This document shows positions 1 to 7,580 of a stretch of DNA of 48,478 nucleotides, in pieces. The position numbers and the translations under genes are program-made. Position 1 is the first letter of the stretch; every line of letters starts with the position of its first letter. Source of the DNA: Candidatus Rokuibacteriota bacterium (GTDB lineage: Bacteria; Methylomirabilota; Methylomirabilia; Rokubacteriales; CSP1-6); NCBI GenBank assembly GCA_003220685.1, contig QHTE01000052.1:221929-270406 (forward strand), read 5' to 3'. Below the pieces are notes generated by a model, which saw only the letters and a program-made list of their open reading frames with translations, ran no database searches and was not told where the DNA came from.

Positions 1-1
1 C

Positions 2-628
2 GAGACGTGGACCCTCGCCGGCGAGACGCCGCCCGTCGATCACGCCGCCCACGCCGCCCTCGTGCTGGTCGAAGCGGCCTCGCCCGACGGTGCGGTGTGG
101 CTGGCCGTCGACCTCGCGCTGCCCGGTGCGCGCGTCGATCCGCCGGTGGCCACGCTCGGCCTCAGGGGTCTCGACGCGTGCCGGATTCGCTTCGAGCGCT
201 GCTCCATCCCATCTCGGAATCTCCTCGCCGGCGGGAGCGGCCGCGAGACGCTGGCGCTCGCGCGGCTCGGCGTCGCGGCGACCAGTGTCGGCCTGGCCCA
301 GGCCGCCTTCGAAGCGGCGCTCCGGTACGCGCAGCAGCGCACGACCTTCGGCAAGCCGATCGCCCAGCACCAGGCGATTCAGCTGGCGCTCGCCGGCATG
401 GCGACGAAGATCACGGCGGCGCGCCTGCTCGCCTACGATGCCGCCGGCGCCGGGCTCGACGACACGAGGCTCCTGAGCGCGAAGGTGTACGCCTCCGAGG
501 TCGCGTACGAGGTCGCGCTCGACTCGATGCGTGTCCACGGCGGCTACAACGCCGCCGATCGCATCGAGCTCGCCCGCCGTCTCAGCTCGCGCGGGGCCGC
601 GGGCGCCGACCGCGCGCTCGAGCGATGA
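2..628 (+). CDS. Acyl-CoA dehydrogenase, 5'-truncated by the window edge
   Basis: The frame is open from base 2 to a TGA at 626-628 and gives 208 residues with no start in the window. The segment running from ARLGVAATSVGLAQAAFEAAL through YAQQRTTFGKPIAQHQAIQ to SMRVHGGY is the C-terminal helical domain of acyl-CoA dehydrogenases, flavoenzymes that oxidise acyl-CoA to enoyl-CoA. After VHGGY the family normally continues with a stretch holding an R-D-A motif and an E-G-T-(S/N)-E motif. Here it goes directly to NAADRIELARRLSSRG and stops, so the last ~25 conserved residues appear altered or deleted. The next frame starts inside this gene's last codons (ATGA overlap) and is itself damaged, so the locus may be decaying. 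The family call is firm; substrate and activity are unknown. Confidence 0.85.
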   Translation, partial: ETWTLAGETPPVDHAAHAALVLVEAASPDGAVWLAVDLALPGARVDPPVATLGLRGLDACRIRFERCSIPSRNLLAGGSGRETLALARLGVAATSVGLAQAAFEAALRYAQQRTTFGKPIAQHQAIQLALAGMATKITAARLLAYDAAGAGLDDTRLLSAKVYASEVAYEVALDSMRVHGGYNAADRIELARRLSSRGAAGADRALER

Positions 629-772
629 CCCGACCGCCGCTCGCCGGCCTCCGCGTCCTCACCGTCTCGCAGTTCGGCGCGGGCCCGTTCGGAACCCAGG
701 CGCGCCGAGCGCATCGCCGCGCTCCGCGCGGCCGGCGTCCTCGGCGCCGCCGGCTCCGAGGCGACGGCGTGA
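625..772 (+). pseudogene. Internally deleted CaiB/BaiF (family III) CoA-transferase remnant
   Basis: The ATG at 625 overlaps the stop of the acyl-CoA dehydrogenase. It opens with MTRPPLAGLRVLTVSQFGAG followed by PFGTQ, which is the N-terminus of family III CoA-transferases; the next residues would normally be L-A-D-L-G-A-D-V. Instead, from about 701 a second frame (+1) carries RAERIAALRAAGVLG and ends at TGA 770-772, which is the usual C-terminal tail of the same family (about 380-400 residues). The central ~350 residues and the frame relation are lost. Read straight through, the first frame becomes an Arg-rich nonsense tail ending at 804. This is either a real deletion or an assembly collapse. 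Confidence 0.6.
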
Positions 773-801
773 TACTGCCTGTGCGAGTGGAGGCCGGGGA
801 G

Positions 802-807
802 TAGTCT
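802..807 (+). promoter_or_regulatory. Candidate -10 hexamer for clpS (leaderless arrangement)
   Basis: TAGTCT lies five bases before the ATG at 813. A transcript starting about seven bases after the hexamer would begin at the start codon. The AAGGG between them is too close to act as a normal ribosome site. No clear -35 is seen. Confidence 0.35.
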
Positions 808-812
808 AAGGG

Positions 813-1100
813 ATGGTCGAGAAGGTCACACCCGAGTCGGACGTCGAGCAGCTCGACCAGGAAGCTGTCGCTCCGCCGTGGATGACGATCCTCCACAACT
901 GCGACTGCCACACGTTCGAGCAGGTCGTCAAGCAGCTCCAGAAGGCGATCGGCTGCAGCGAGGCCAAAGGCTGGGAGCTGGCCTGGCAGGTGCACAACAC
1001 CGGGCGGGCGGTGGTGAAGGTCGGCGCCGAGGTCGAGTGCGTGCGCGTCGGCAACATCCTGGCGTCGATCGGGCTCGTCGTCACGGTCGTGCAGTCGTGA
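813..1100 (+). CDS. clpS: ATP-dependent Clp protease adaptor ClpS
   Basis: The 95-residue product has the ClpS core: PPWMTILHNCDCHTFEQVV at residues 21-39, then a helix and the motif VHNTGRAVVKVG. ClpS binds proteins with N-degron residues and delivers them to ClpA/ClpC for degradation in the cytosol. The usual binding-pocket segment N-D-D-x-T/H reads N-C-D-C-H here, so the second acidic residue is replaced by Cys, and the C-terminal third is less conserved. The length fits the family. No clpA or clpC is adjacent. The gene overlaps the following membrane-protein gene by four bases (GTGA), so the two are probably translated together, although no functional link is known. Confidence 0.8.
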   Translation: MVEKVTPESDVEQLDQEAVAPPWMTILHNCDCHTFEQVVKQLQKAIGCSEAKGWELAWQVHNTGRAVVKVGAEVECVRVGNILASIGLVVTVVQS

Positions 1101-2218
1101 GCCCGGGCGCCCCTTTCGCATACCGGCGCCTCGCCCTCTGGGGTGCGCTGGCCACCAAGTTCGTCGCCGCGTGGGGGCTCGCCTGGGACATCCAGTGGCA
1201 CATGACGATCGGACGGGACTCGTTCTGGATCCCGCCGCACCTCATGATCTACGGAAGCGTCGTCGTGGGACTGGCGCTCGGATGGGGCGTCCTCGCGTAC
1301 GAGTGGTGGCGCGGCATCCCGACCACGCGCGGATTCCGCCTGGCTGCGCTGGGCCTCGTGCTCGTCGTCCTGGCGGCGCCCATCGACGACCTCTGGCATC
1401 GGCTCTTCGGCCTGGACGTGACGCTCTGGAGCCCGCCCCACCTCCTGGCCCTGCTCGGCTCGGCGATCAGCACCCTCGGCTGCCTCCTGATCGCGGTCGA
1501 GCTCTACCCGCTTGGAAGCTTCACGGGACGCGCGGCCCTGATGCTGTCCGGCGCGATCCTCTACGGCGGCGTGCGCGTCACGCTGGACCCGGCGTGGCTC
1601 CTCGCCTACTCGTACGGCGGCGTCCTGTTCCACGCCTTCGCGATGCTCGCGGCGCTGATCCTGCCATTGGCCCTCGTGACGACGGCGCGCGTCGCGGCGG
1701 GGCGCTGGGCGCCGGCCGTGGTGGTGATCCTGTCGTTCGCGATCGGCCTGGCCGGCCAGGGCATCGCGCGTGCCGGCTTCGCGATCATCCAGCCCGTGTC
1801 GTTCATCGACGAGGAGGTCGCCAAAGACAGGAGCTCGTCGATCGCGGTCGGACGGGAGATCGCCGAGAAAAACAAGGCAGTGGCGCCGCCCTCGTGGGCG
1901 CTCCGGCTGGCGCTGCCGCTCGGGCCGGCGGCCCTTATGGCGCTGGCCGATCCACGGCGACGGCCCGGCGCGGCGGCGAGCGTCTACGGCCTGGGCGTGT
2001 TCAGCGCGTATGCGTGGTTTCTGTCGACGTTGCCGGCGTACGCGCCACTCACCCCGACGGCCGTGGAGACGGCGACGGCGCTCTCGATCACGCTCGCGGC
2101 CGGAGCGGCGGGCGGGCTCTCCAGCCGCTGGCTCGCCGCGCACCTCACAGGCAACGCGCCCGAGGCGCGCGCCGGGCGGGAGCGGGCGGTGGCGAGCCTC
2201 ACATCACCGGGCCGATGA
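1097..2218 (+). CDS. Unrecognised polytopic membrane protein with a duplicated D-x2-WH...W-x-PPHL motif
   Basis: The GTG at 1097 overlaps the clpS stop (GTGA) and gives 373 residues with about nine hydrophobic segments. I do not recognise the family. A motif occurs twice, 66-67 residues apart: D31-x2-W34-H35-x3-G39-x-D41, then W44-x-P46-P47-H48-L, and D97-x2-W100-H101-x3-G105-x-D107, then W111-x-P113-P114-H115-L. Each copy is followed by a transmembrane segment, and a further His (H180) lies in a later helix. Repeated intramembrane His and Trp residues suggest an internally duplicated metal, haem or quinone site, but that is inference. A soluble loop (about residues 236-262) precedes the last helices. 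The 3' end overlaps the convergent uxaA gene by 20 bases. Confidence 0.65.
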   Translation: MSPGAPFAYRRLALWGALATKFVAAWGLAWDIQWHMTIGRDSFWIPPHLMIYGSVVVGLALGWGVLAYEWWRGIPTTRGFRLAALGLVLVVLAAPIDDLWHRLFGLDVTLWSPPHLLALLGSAISTLGCLLIAVELYPLGSFTGRAALMLSGAILYGGVRVTLDPAWLLAYSYGGVLFHAFAMLAALILPLALVTTARVAAGRWAPAVVVILSFAIGLAGQGIARAGFAIIQPVSFIDEEVAKDRSSSIAVGREIAEKNKAVAPPSWALRLALPLGPAALMALADPRRRPGAAASVYGLGVFSAYAWFLSTLPAYAPLTPTAVETATALSITLAAGAAGGLSSRWLAAHLTGNAPEARAGRERAVASLTSPGR

Positions 2219-3746
2219 TCCAGGGCGCGAACTCTTCCTCGCCGACGCCGGAGAGCTCGCTCTTCGTACGCTTGCCCGAGGCCACCCTGATCACCTCGTC
2301 GAAGATCTGACGGCCGACCGTCGCGATCGGCGTGCCCTCGAGGACGACGCCGCAGTTGATGTCCATGTCCTCGGCCATGTGACGGTACATCAGCGAATTG
2401 GTCGCGAGCTTGATCGACGGCACGGGCTTGCAGCCGAACACCGAGCCGCGCCCGGTCGTGAAACAGATGATGTTGCAGCCGCCCGCCACCAGGCCGGTGA
2501 TCGACACGGGATCGTGGCCTGGCGTGTCCATGAACACGAAGCCGCGCGTGGTGATCGGCTCGCCGTAGAGGAACACGTCCATCATCGGCGTCGTCCCGCC
2601 CTTGGTCACGCCGCCGAGCGACTTCTCGAACACCGTCGTGATCCCGCCCGCCTTGTTGCCCGGCGCCGGGTTGTTGTCCATCGCCTCGATGCCGCGGCAG
2701 TACCACTCCCACCACTTGTAGCGATCGATGAGCTTCTTGGCGACGCCCTCGTTGATCGCGCGCCGGATCAGCAGGTGCTCGGCGCCGTAGATCTCGGGGG
2801 TCTCGGCCAGGACGCCGGTGCCGCCGTAGCGGACCAGCTCGTCCACCGCCCAGCCGAGCGCCGGGTTGGCGGTCATGCCGGAGTTCGCGTCGGAGCCGCC
2901 GCAGTTGGTGGCGAGCGTCAGCTCGGAGATCGGCTGCGGCGTTCGCCGCGCCTCGTCGGCGAACGGCAGGAGCCGGGCGACTTCCTGCGAGGCGCGGTCG
3001 ACCGTCTTCCGGATGCCGCCGGCCTCCTGGATGTTGATGATCGTCGGCTTGCGCTCGGGGTGGCCGGGCGCCGCCATCCGCTGGCGCTCGACCATCACCG
3101 CGGCCTGGTTCGTCTCGCAGCCGAGCCCGATCAGGATGTACGCGGCCACGTTCGGATGCTTGGCGTAGCCGGCCAGCACGCGCTGGAGCGCCATGTGGTC
3201 CTCGCCGAAGAGCTTGGTGCCGCATCCGGACTTGTGCGTGATGGCGAGCACGCCGTCGATGTTCGGATAATCTTTCGACACGTCGCGGAAGCGGTCCTTG
3301 ACGAACTGGCTGACGCTCGCCGAGCAGTTGACGCCCGAGATGACCGCGACGTAGTTGCGCGTGCCGACGCGGCCGTCGTCGCGCTTGTAGCCGTCGAACG
3401 TGCGCATCTGGTCGGGCGGATAGAACTGGACGGGGTGCACGTCGACGCCGATCTCGTAGCGGTCCGCGCTCAGGTCGCCGATGCCGAGGTTCTGCGTGTG
3501 GACGTGGTCGCCGACCGCGATGTCGCGCGTGGCGAAGCCGATGACCTGGCCGTAGCGGCGCACCGGCGCGCCGCACGCCACCGGCCGGCGGGCCACCTTG
3601 TGGCCGGGCTTGATGTCCTGACGGACCTCGATGCGGCGGGTACCGTCCTCGAGGACGGTGCCGATCGCCAGCTCGGCCTTCGCGACCGCGACGTCGTCCT
3701 CGGCCTTGAGGAGGACCGCTTTCTCGGTGAGCGCGTATGTCGCCAT
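2199..3746 (-). CDS. uxaA: UxaA-family altronate/galactarate dehydratase
   Basis: The 515-residue product has both parts of full-length UxaA: an N-terminal SAF domain (about residues 1-95, with IGTVLEDGTRRIEV and DIAVGDHVHTQNL) and the large dehydratase domain with GYKRDDGRVGTRNYVAV, ALTHK-like SGCGTKLFGED and LATNCGGSDANSGMTANPA. The family are Fe2+-dependent enzymes that dehydrate sugar acids such as D-altronate to 2-keto-3-deoxy acids. No other hexuronate genes are nearby, so the substrate could also be galactarate or another aldonate. The ATG is preceded by GGAGG and, further upstream, by TATAGT. The 3' end overlaps the convergent membrane-protein gene by 20 bases. Confidence 0.88.
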   Translation of the reverse strand: MATYALTEKAVLLKAEDDVAVAKAELAIGTVLEDGTRRIEVRQDIKPGHKVARRPVACGAPVRRYGQVIGFATRDIAVGDHVHTQNLGIGDLSADRYEIGVDVHPVQFYPPDQMRTFDGYKRDDGRVGTRNYVAVISGVNCSASVSQFVKDRFRDVSKDYPNIDGVLAITHKSGCGTKLFGEDHMALQRVLAGYAKHPNVAAYILIGLGCETNQAAVMVERQRMAAPGHPERKPTIINIQEAGGIRKTVDRASQEVARLLPFADEARRTPQPISELTLATNCGGSDANSGMTANPALGWAVDELVRYGGTGVLAETPEIYGAEHLLIRRAINEGVAKKLIDRYKWWEWYCRGIEAMDNNPAPGNKAGGITTVFEKSLGGVTKGGTTPMMDVFLYGEPITTRGFVFMDTPGHDPVSITGLVAGGCNIICFTTGRGSVFGCKPVPSIKLATNSLMYRHMAEDMDINCGVVLEGTPIATVGRQIFDEVIRVASGKRTKSELSGVGEEEFAPWIIGPVM

Positions 3747-3763
3747 GGAAGCCTCCCGGCGAG

Positions 3764-3769
3764 ACTATA
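3764..3769 (-). promoter_or_regulatory. Candidate -10 box for uxaA
   Basis: TATAGT on the minus strand ends 17 bases before the uxaA ATG, with GGAGG (3752-3756) between them. The predicted leader is only about ten bases. The rest of the 216-base gap 3747-3962 shows no gene that I can support. Confidence 0.4.
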
Positions 3770-3962
3770 CCGGATTGCGGGGGATGGACGCGACGAGAGC
3801 TCGCGCAGAAAAACTGCCTGGAATTCGGGCCGGTCACGCTATGAATGTGTCGGCGTGGGACGCCGCTCTCGCCGATGAACGCCCGACAGTATTTCGAGGG
3901 GGCCAATCTTTCCGTCGCCTGACGGATCCGGCGCCGCGACACGACGCGCGGCGCTGAGGGTT

Positions 3963-4868
3963 CTAGGCCGAGCTCGGTCCCTGGATGCGCAGCACGGCCG
4001 GCGGCGCGGTCTCGAGCTGGATCGTGGTGTGGTCGATGCCGAAGCGGGCGTGCAGGACGGCGTGGAGCGTCTCCAGCAATCGCTCGCTGTCGCGCAGGTC
4101 CTCCACGACCACGTGAGCGCTCATGGCCTCGCGCTCCGACGTGAGCGTCCACACGTGCAGGTCATGCACGCGGCGCACGCCGGGCACCGAGGTCATCGCG
4201 TCCTCGATCTCCGTCAGGTTAAGGTGGGCCGGCGTTCCCTCGAGCAGGACGTTGACCGCCTGCCGCAGGAGCCGCCACGTGCGGGGGACGATGACGAGCG
4301 CGATGGCGCCGCTCACCAGCGGATCGGCGAGCGTCCAGCCCGTCAAGAGGACCAGGGCGGCCGCCGCCACCACGCCGACGGAGCTGAGCGCGTCGCCGAG
4401 CACCTCCAGGTACGCCGCGCGCACGTTGAGGCTCGACTCGGCGGCGCCGTGGAGCAGCACGGCGCACGCGAGATTCACCACGAGCCCGACCACGGCGACT
4501 GTCAGCATCGGACCGCCGAGGATCGCCGGCGGCGCCAGGAGCCGGCGGTAGGTCTCGATCAGGATCCCCGCGGCGACGACGAGCAGCGCGACCGCGTTGA
4601 CCAGCGCGGCGAGGATCTCGGCGCGGTAGTAGCCGTACGTCTTCGCCGGCGTCGGGGGCCGGCCGGCGATCCAGATGGCGAACAGCGCGAGCCCGAGCCC
4701 GCCAGTGTCGGCGAGCATGTGGCCCGCGTCGGCCAGGAGCGCGAGGCTGCCCGACCAGAGCGCGCCGGCGACCTCGACGACGAGGAATCCACACGTCAGC
4801 GCCAGGGTCACGGTCAGGCGGCCGCGCGAGCGCGCGGCGGCGGTCTGCCGGTGTGGACGCGCCTCCAT
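3963..4868 (-). CDS. Cation diffusion facilitator (CDF) metal exporter
   Basis: The ATG at 4868 gives 301 residues; the longer open frame upstream runs into the divergent hydrolase promoter and was rejected. Six transmembrane segments are followed by a cytosolic ferredoxin-like domain (about 200-290, with VHDLHVWTLTSEREAMSAHV), as in the CzcD/ZitB/YiiP family that exports Zn2+ and similar ions in exchange for protons. The TM2 site is canonical (D47, H50-x3-D54 in LADAGHMLAD). In TM5 the usual H-x3-D reads E155-x3-D159 (YLEVLGDALSSVG), which could change metal preference. The gene is divergent from the alpha/beta hydrolase and has its own candidate -10 box seven bases before the ATG. Confidence 0.88.
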   Translation of the reverse strand: MEARPHRQTAAARSRGRLTVTLALTCGFLVVEVAGALWSGSLALLADAGHMLADTGGLGLALFAIWIAGRPPTPAKTYGYYRAEILAALVNAVALLVVAAGILIETYRRLLAPPAILGGPMLTVAVVGLVVNLACAVLLHGAAESSLNVRAAYLEVLGDALSSVGVVAAAALVLLTGWTLADPLVSGAIALVIVPRTWRLLRQAVNVLLEGTPAHLNLTEIEDAMTSVPGVRRVHDLHVWTLTSEREAMSAHVVVEDLRDSERLLETLHAVLHARFGIDHTTIQLETAPPAVLRIQGPSSA

Positions 4869-4875
4869 CGAGCGG

Positions 4876-4881
4876 ATCGTA
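4876..4881 (-). promoter_or_regulatory. Candidate -10 hexamer for the CDF gene (leaderless arrangement)
   Basis: TACGAT on the minus strand is separated by seven bases from the ATG at 4868. No Shine-Dalgarno sequence lies between them. Confidence 0.35.
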
Positions 4882-4894
4882 GCAGGTTCCTTGC

Positions 4895-4900
4895 TAGAAT
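4895..4900 (+). promoter_or_regulatory. Candidate -10 hexamer for the alpha/beta hydrolase (leaderless arrangement)
   Basis: TAGAAT ends five bases before the ATG at 4906. The 37-base gap between the two divergent starts holds both this hexamer and the CDF one, back to back. Confidence 0.4.
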
Positions 4901-4905
4901 TTGAT

Positions 4906-5730
4906 ATGCATCGAGATCGGACGCTCGTCCTCAACGGTCAGCGGTTCCACTACGCGGAGTGGGGTGCGCCGACGGCGCCCGCGCTGCTCCTGCTCCACGG
5001 CGTCACCGGCCACGCGCGGACCTGGGACGAGGAGGCCGCCGCCCTCGCCTCGCGCTACCGTGTCCTCGCCCTCGACCAGCGTGGGCACGGCGACTCGGAT
5101 CCCTCGCCCAACGCCGACTACACGGTCGCCACGATGTCGGCCGACGTCGCCGCGCTGGCCGATTCGCTCGGGCTGGACCGCGTCTCGATCGTCGGGCTCT
5201 CGATGGGGGGCCGCGTCGCGATCGCCGTCGCGGGCACGGCGCCTCGGCGCGTCGAGCGGCTGGTGATCGTGGACATCGGCCCGGACATCTCCGAGGCCGG
5301 GCTGGTGCGGGTCGGCACGCTCATGGCTCGATCGCCCGAGCTGTTCCCGAGCCTCGAGCACGCGCTGGCATTCCATCGCGTGACCAACCCGCTCTACACC
5401 GAGGCGATGCTGCGCCACCGGGTCCAGCACGGGACGCGGGCGGTGGAGGGCGGGCTCACCTGGAAATACGATCGAGGGCTGCGCGAGGCCGTGCGGGCCG
5501 GCACGTGGAGCGACCCGATCGACCTCTGGCCGCTCTGGCGCCGGATCGTCTGCCCGATCCTGCTCGTGCGCGGCGCGGACTCCGACGTGCTCTCCGCCGC
5601 GACCGCGCAGCGCATGCTCGACGAGAACCCGAACACGCGCTTCGCCGAAGTCGCCGGCGCGGGCCACACGGTTCCCGGCGACCAGCCCGCCGCCTTCCAG
5701 CGCCTGCTGACCGACTTCCTCGCGGACTGA
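4906..5730 (+). CDS. Alpha/beta-fold hydrolase
   Basis: The product is 274 residues and has the classic fold-1 hydrolase markers: LLLHG at residues 28-32 (oxyanion-hole region), DQRGHGDSD at 57-65, the nucleophile elbow G97-L-S99-M-G-G, the acid region VRGADSDVL and the His motif GAGHTV near the C-terminus. It is a soluble serine hydrolase of the epoxide-hydrolase/haloperoxidase/lactonase superfamily; the natural ester or lactone substrate cannot be read from sequence. The ATG at 4906 was chosen because it matches the family N-terminus. Extending the frame upstream would cross the divergent CDF gene. Confidence 0.88.
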   Translation: MHRDRTLVLNGQRFHYAEWGAPTAPALLLLHGVTGHARTWDEEAAALASRYRVLALDQRGHGDSDPSPNADYTVATMSADVAALADSLGLDRVSIVGLSMGGRVAIAVAGTAPRRVERLVIVDIGPDISEAGLVRVGTLMARSPELFPSLEHALAFHRVTNPLYTEAMLRHRVQHGTRAVEGGLTWKYDRGLREAVRAGTWSDPIDLWPLWRRIVCPILLVRGADSDVLSAATAQRMLDENPNTRFAEVAGAGHTVPGDQPAAFQRLLTDFLAD

Positions 5731-5738
5731 GCGATCGC

Positions 5739-5766
5739 CTCCGCGCGACGCCTAACGCTCGCGGAG
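5739..5766. terminator. Inverted repeat between convergent genes
   Basis: CTCCGCG (5739-5745) and CGCGGAG (5760-5766) form a 7-bp stem with a 14-base loop between the hydrolase stop and the oxidoreductase stop. There is no T run, so a role as a two-way terminator is only a guess. Confidence 0.25.
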
Positions 5767-6399
5767 CCGGCGTGAAGCTTCGGCGCGCATCTGCTGCATC
5801 GCGCGCGTCTCCTGGTCGGAGTAGCGTTCCTCGGTCCACGGGTCGGCGTGCATGTGGTAGCCGTTCTGCTCCCAGAATCCCGGCGGGTTGACGTCGAGGA
5901 ATTCGAGGGCGCGGAGCCACTTCGAGCTCTTCCAGAAGTAGAGCTTGGGCAGGACCAGCCGCAGGGGGCCGCCGTGGTCGGGCTCCAGGTCGCGGCCGTT
6001 GTGCTTGAGCGCCAGGATCACGTCGTCCTGCGCAAGATCGTCGAGCGCGGTGTTGGTGGTGTAGTCCGGGTCGGCGTGCTGCAGGACGAACGCGGCCTCG
6101 GGGCGCGGCTTGACCCGGTCGATGATCGCGCGAATCGGCACGCCCTCCCAGACGTTGTCGAGCTTCGACCAGCGGGTCACGCAGTGGATGTCCGAGGTGA
6201 TCGTGACCCGCGGCAGCGCGAGAAACTCCGGCCACGTCCACGTCGTCTCGTGCTCCACCAGACCGTAGCAGCGGAACGTCCAGCGGGCCGGATCGAATCG
6301 CGGCGTACGGCCGTACGTGAGGACGGGCCACTTGGCCGTCAGGACCTGACCGGGTGGGACGCGCGCGGCGAGGGCCGGATCGGCCTTCGGTGTCGTCAT
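5752..6399 (-). CDS. Molybdopterin-dependent oxidoreductase, sulfite-oxidase-like
   Basis: The 215-residue protein is a stand-alone Mo-cofactor domain of the sulfite oxidase/MsrP group. The motif SDIHCVTRWSKLDNVWEGV carries the molybdenum-ligand Cys73, and DHGGPLRLVLPKLYFWKSSKWL is the conserved dinucleotide/pterin-binding stretch. There is no signal peptide, no haem domain and no dimerisation domain, so it is probably cytosolic with an unknown electron partner. The ATG at 6399 was chosen; a GTG nine bases upstream falls inside the probable -10 hexamer. The gene is divergent from the NYN gene. Confidence 0.85.
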   Translation of the reverse strand: MTTPKADPALAARVPPGQVLTAKWPVLTYGRTPRFDPARWTFRCYGLVEHETTWTWPEFLALPRVTITSDIHCVTRWSKLDNVWEGVPIRAIIDRVKPRPEAAFVLQHADPDYTTNTALDDLAQDDVILALKHNGRDLEPDHGGPLRLVLPKLYFWKSSKWLRALEFLDVNPPGFWEQNGYHMHADPWTEERYSDQETRAMQQMRAEASRRLRER

Positions 6400-6406
6400 C
6401 TCGGTC

Positions 6407-6412
6407 ACTATA
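6407..6412 (-). promoter_or_regulatory. Candidate -10 hexamer for the molybdopterin oxidoreductase (leaderless arrangement)
   Basis: TATAGT on the minus strand is seven bases from the ATG at 6399, so transcription would begin at or next to the start codon. Confidence 0.4.
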
Positions 6413-6452
6413 CAACGCCCGCAGAAGCTTTCGGGCGGATGGAGTCGCGCCG

Positions 6453-6458
6453 TATAAT
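6453..6458 (+). promoter_or_regulatory. Candidate -10 box for the NYN gene
   Basis: A perfect TATAAT lies 23 bases before the ATG at 6482, with GAAAGGA (6467-6473) as ribosome site between them. No good -35 is seen 16-18 bases upstream. Confidence 0.5.
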
Positions 6459-6481
6459 CGACATTAGAAAGGACCGCCGAG

Positions 6482-7192
6482 ATGAACGGGGAACGGAAGC
6501 TCGCGATGTTCATCGACTTCGAAAACATCGCCCGCGGGGTAAAGGAAGCGCAGTACAAGCAGTTCGAGCTCAAGCTGGTCCTCGAGCGTCTGCTCGAGAA
6601 GGGCAAGATCATCGTCCGGCGCGCGTACGCCGACTGGAACCGGTTCACCGAGTACAAGCGGCCGTTCCACGAGTGGGCGATCGAGCTGATCGACGTCCCG
6701 CAGTCGCGCTACAGCGGCAAGAACTCCGCCGACATCCGGATGGTGGTCGACGCGCTCGACCTCGCCTACGGCAAGACGCACATCGACTCCTTCGCGCTGG
6801 TGTCCGGCGACTCGGACTTCTCGCCGCTGGTCTCCAAGCTCCGTGAGAACGACCGCTACGTGATCGGCCTCGGCGTCAAGTCGTCGTCGTCCGATCTGCT
6901 GGTGGCCAACTGCGACGAGTTCATCTTCTACGAGGACCTCATCCGCGACACCAAGAAGACGACGTTGCTGCGCGGGATGCCCGAGAAGAAGGCCGAGGCG
7001 ATGGCGCAGCTGATCGATGCGATCCAGGCCCTGCAGCGCGAGAACAAGGAGACGCTCTGGGGCTCGATGGTCAAGCAGACCATGATCCGGAAGAACCCGG
7101 CCTTCAACGAGACGTACTACGGGTTCTCCAACTTCTCGAAGCTCCTCGAGGAGGCCGCCAAGCAGAAGATCGTCACGCTCGAGCGCGACTAG
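6482..7192 (+). CDS. NYN-domain (LabA/DUF88-like) putative ribonuclease with C-terminal OST-HTH-like region
   Basis: The protein has 236 residues. Residues 5-155 form a PIN-like NYN domain with all expected acidic residues: D12 in FIDFEN, D84 and D90 in NSADIRMVVDA, and D110/D112 in SGDSDF. Such domains coordinate Mg2+ and cleave RNA. Residues about 165-236 (MPEKKAEAMAQLIDAIQAL to FSNFSKLLEEAAKQKIV) look like the winged-helix OST-HTH/LOTUS domain often fused to NYN proteins and thought to bind RNA. The conserved catalytic set suggests it is active; its RNA target is unknown. Confidence 0.88.
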   Translation: MNGERKLAMFIDFENIARGVKEAQYKQFELKLVLERLLEKGKIIVRRAYADWNRFTEYKRPFHEWAIELIDVPQSRYSGKNSADIRMVVDALDLAYGKTHIDSFALVSGDSDFSPLVSKLRENDRYVIGLGVKSSSSDLLVANCDEFIFYEDLIRDTKKTTLLRGMPEKKAEAMAQLIDAIQALQRENKETLWGSMVKQTMIRKNPAFNETYYGFSNFSKLLEEAAKQKIVTLERD

Positions 7193-7208
7193 CGGGGCTT
7201 GCCGCCGG

Positions 7209-7556
7209 CTAGAGTCGGCCGAAGCGCCCGCGGTCGTTCACGAAGACCGTCAGCGCCCAGCTCACCACCGAGATCAGCAGCGCCCCCCAGAACGCCGGCC
7301 GGAAGCCCGCGATGTCGAACCCGGGGACGATCGCCGAGGTCAGCCACAGGCAGAACGCGTTCAGGACGAAGATGAACAGGCCGAGCGTCAGGAGCGTCAG
7401 CGGGAGGGTCAGGGTTTTCAGAATGGGCCGCACCACCGCGTTGATGAGAGCCAGCACCAGACCGGCCAGCAGCGCGGGCCAGAGCGGCTTGCCGCGCAGG
7501 GTGATGCCGGGCACGACCTGCGCCGCCAGGTAGATCATGACGGCGTTGACGATCAC
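7209..7556 (-). CDS. Small four-helix membrane protein, phage-holin-4-2/YvlD-like family
   Basis: The 115 residues form four hydrophobic segments with the family signature VVPGITLRGKPLWPALLAGLVLALINAVVRP and LTLLTLGLFIFVLNAFCLWL. Despite the holin name, chromosomal members are general membrane proteins of unknown role. The GTG at 7556 begins inside the first helix. A CTG at 7577, two bases after the DoxX stop, would restore the usual N-terminus (L-T-G-F-V-A-R before V-I-V-N), and an in-frame TGA just upstream rules out anything longer. The true start may therefore be the rare CTG. It is probably co-transcribed with DoxX. Confidence 0.75.
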   Translation of the reverse strand: MIVNAVMIYLAAQVVPGITLRGKPLWPALLAGLVLALINAVVRPILKTLTLPLTLLTLGLFIFVLNAFCLWLTSAIVPGFDIAGFRPAFWGALLISVVSWALTVFVNDRGRFGRL

Positions 7557-7580
7557 CCGGGCGACGAAACCGGTCAGAGC

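Noticed and set aside
1984..4152. 722-codon minus-strand frame across uxaA
   Set aside because: It is a frame-shifted shadow of uxaA, with repetitive Arg/Gly content.
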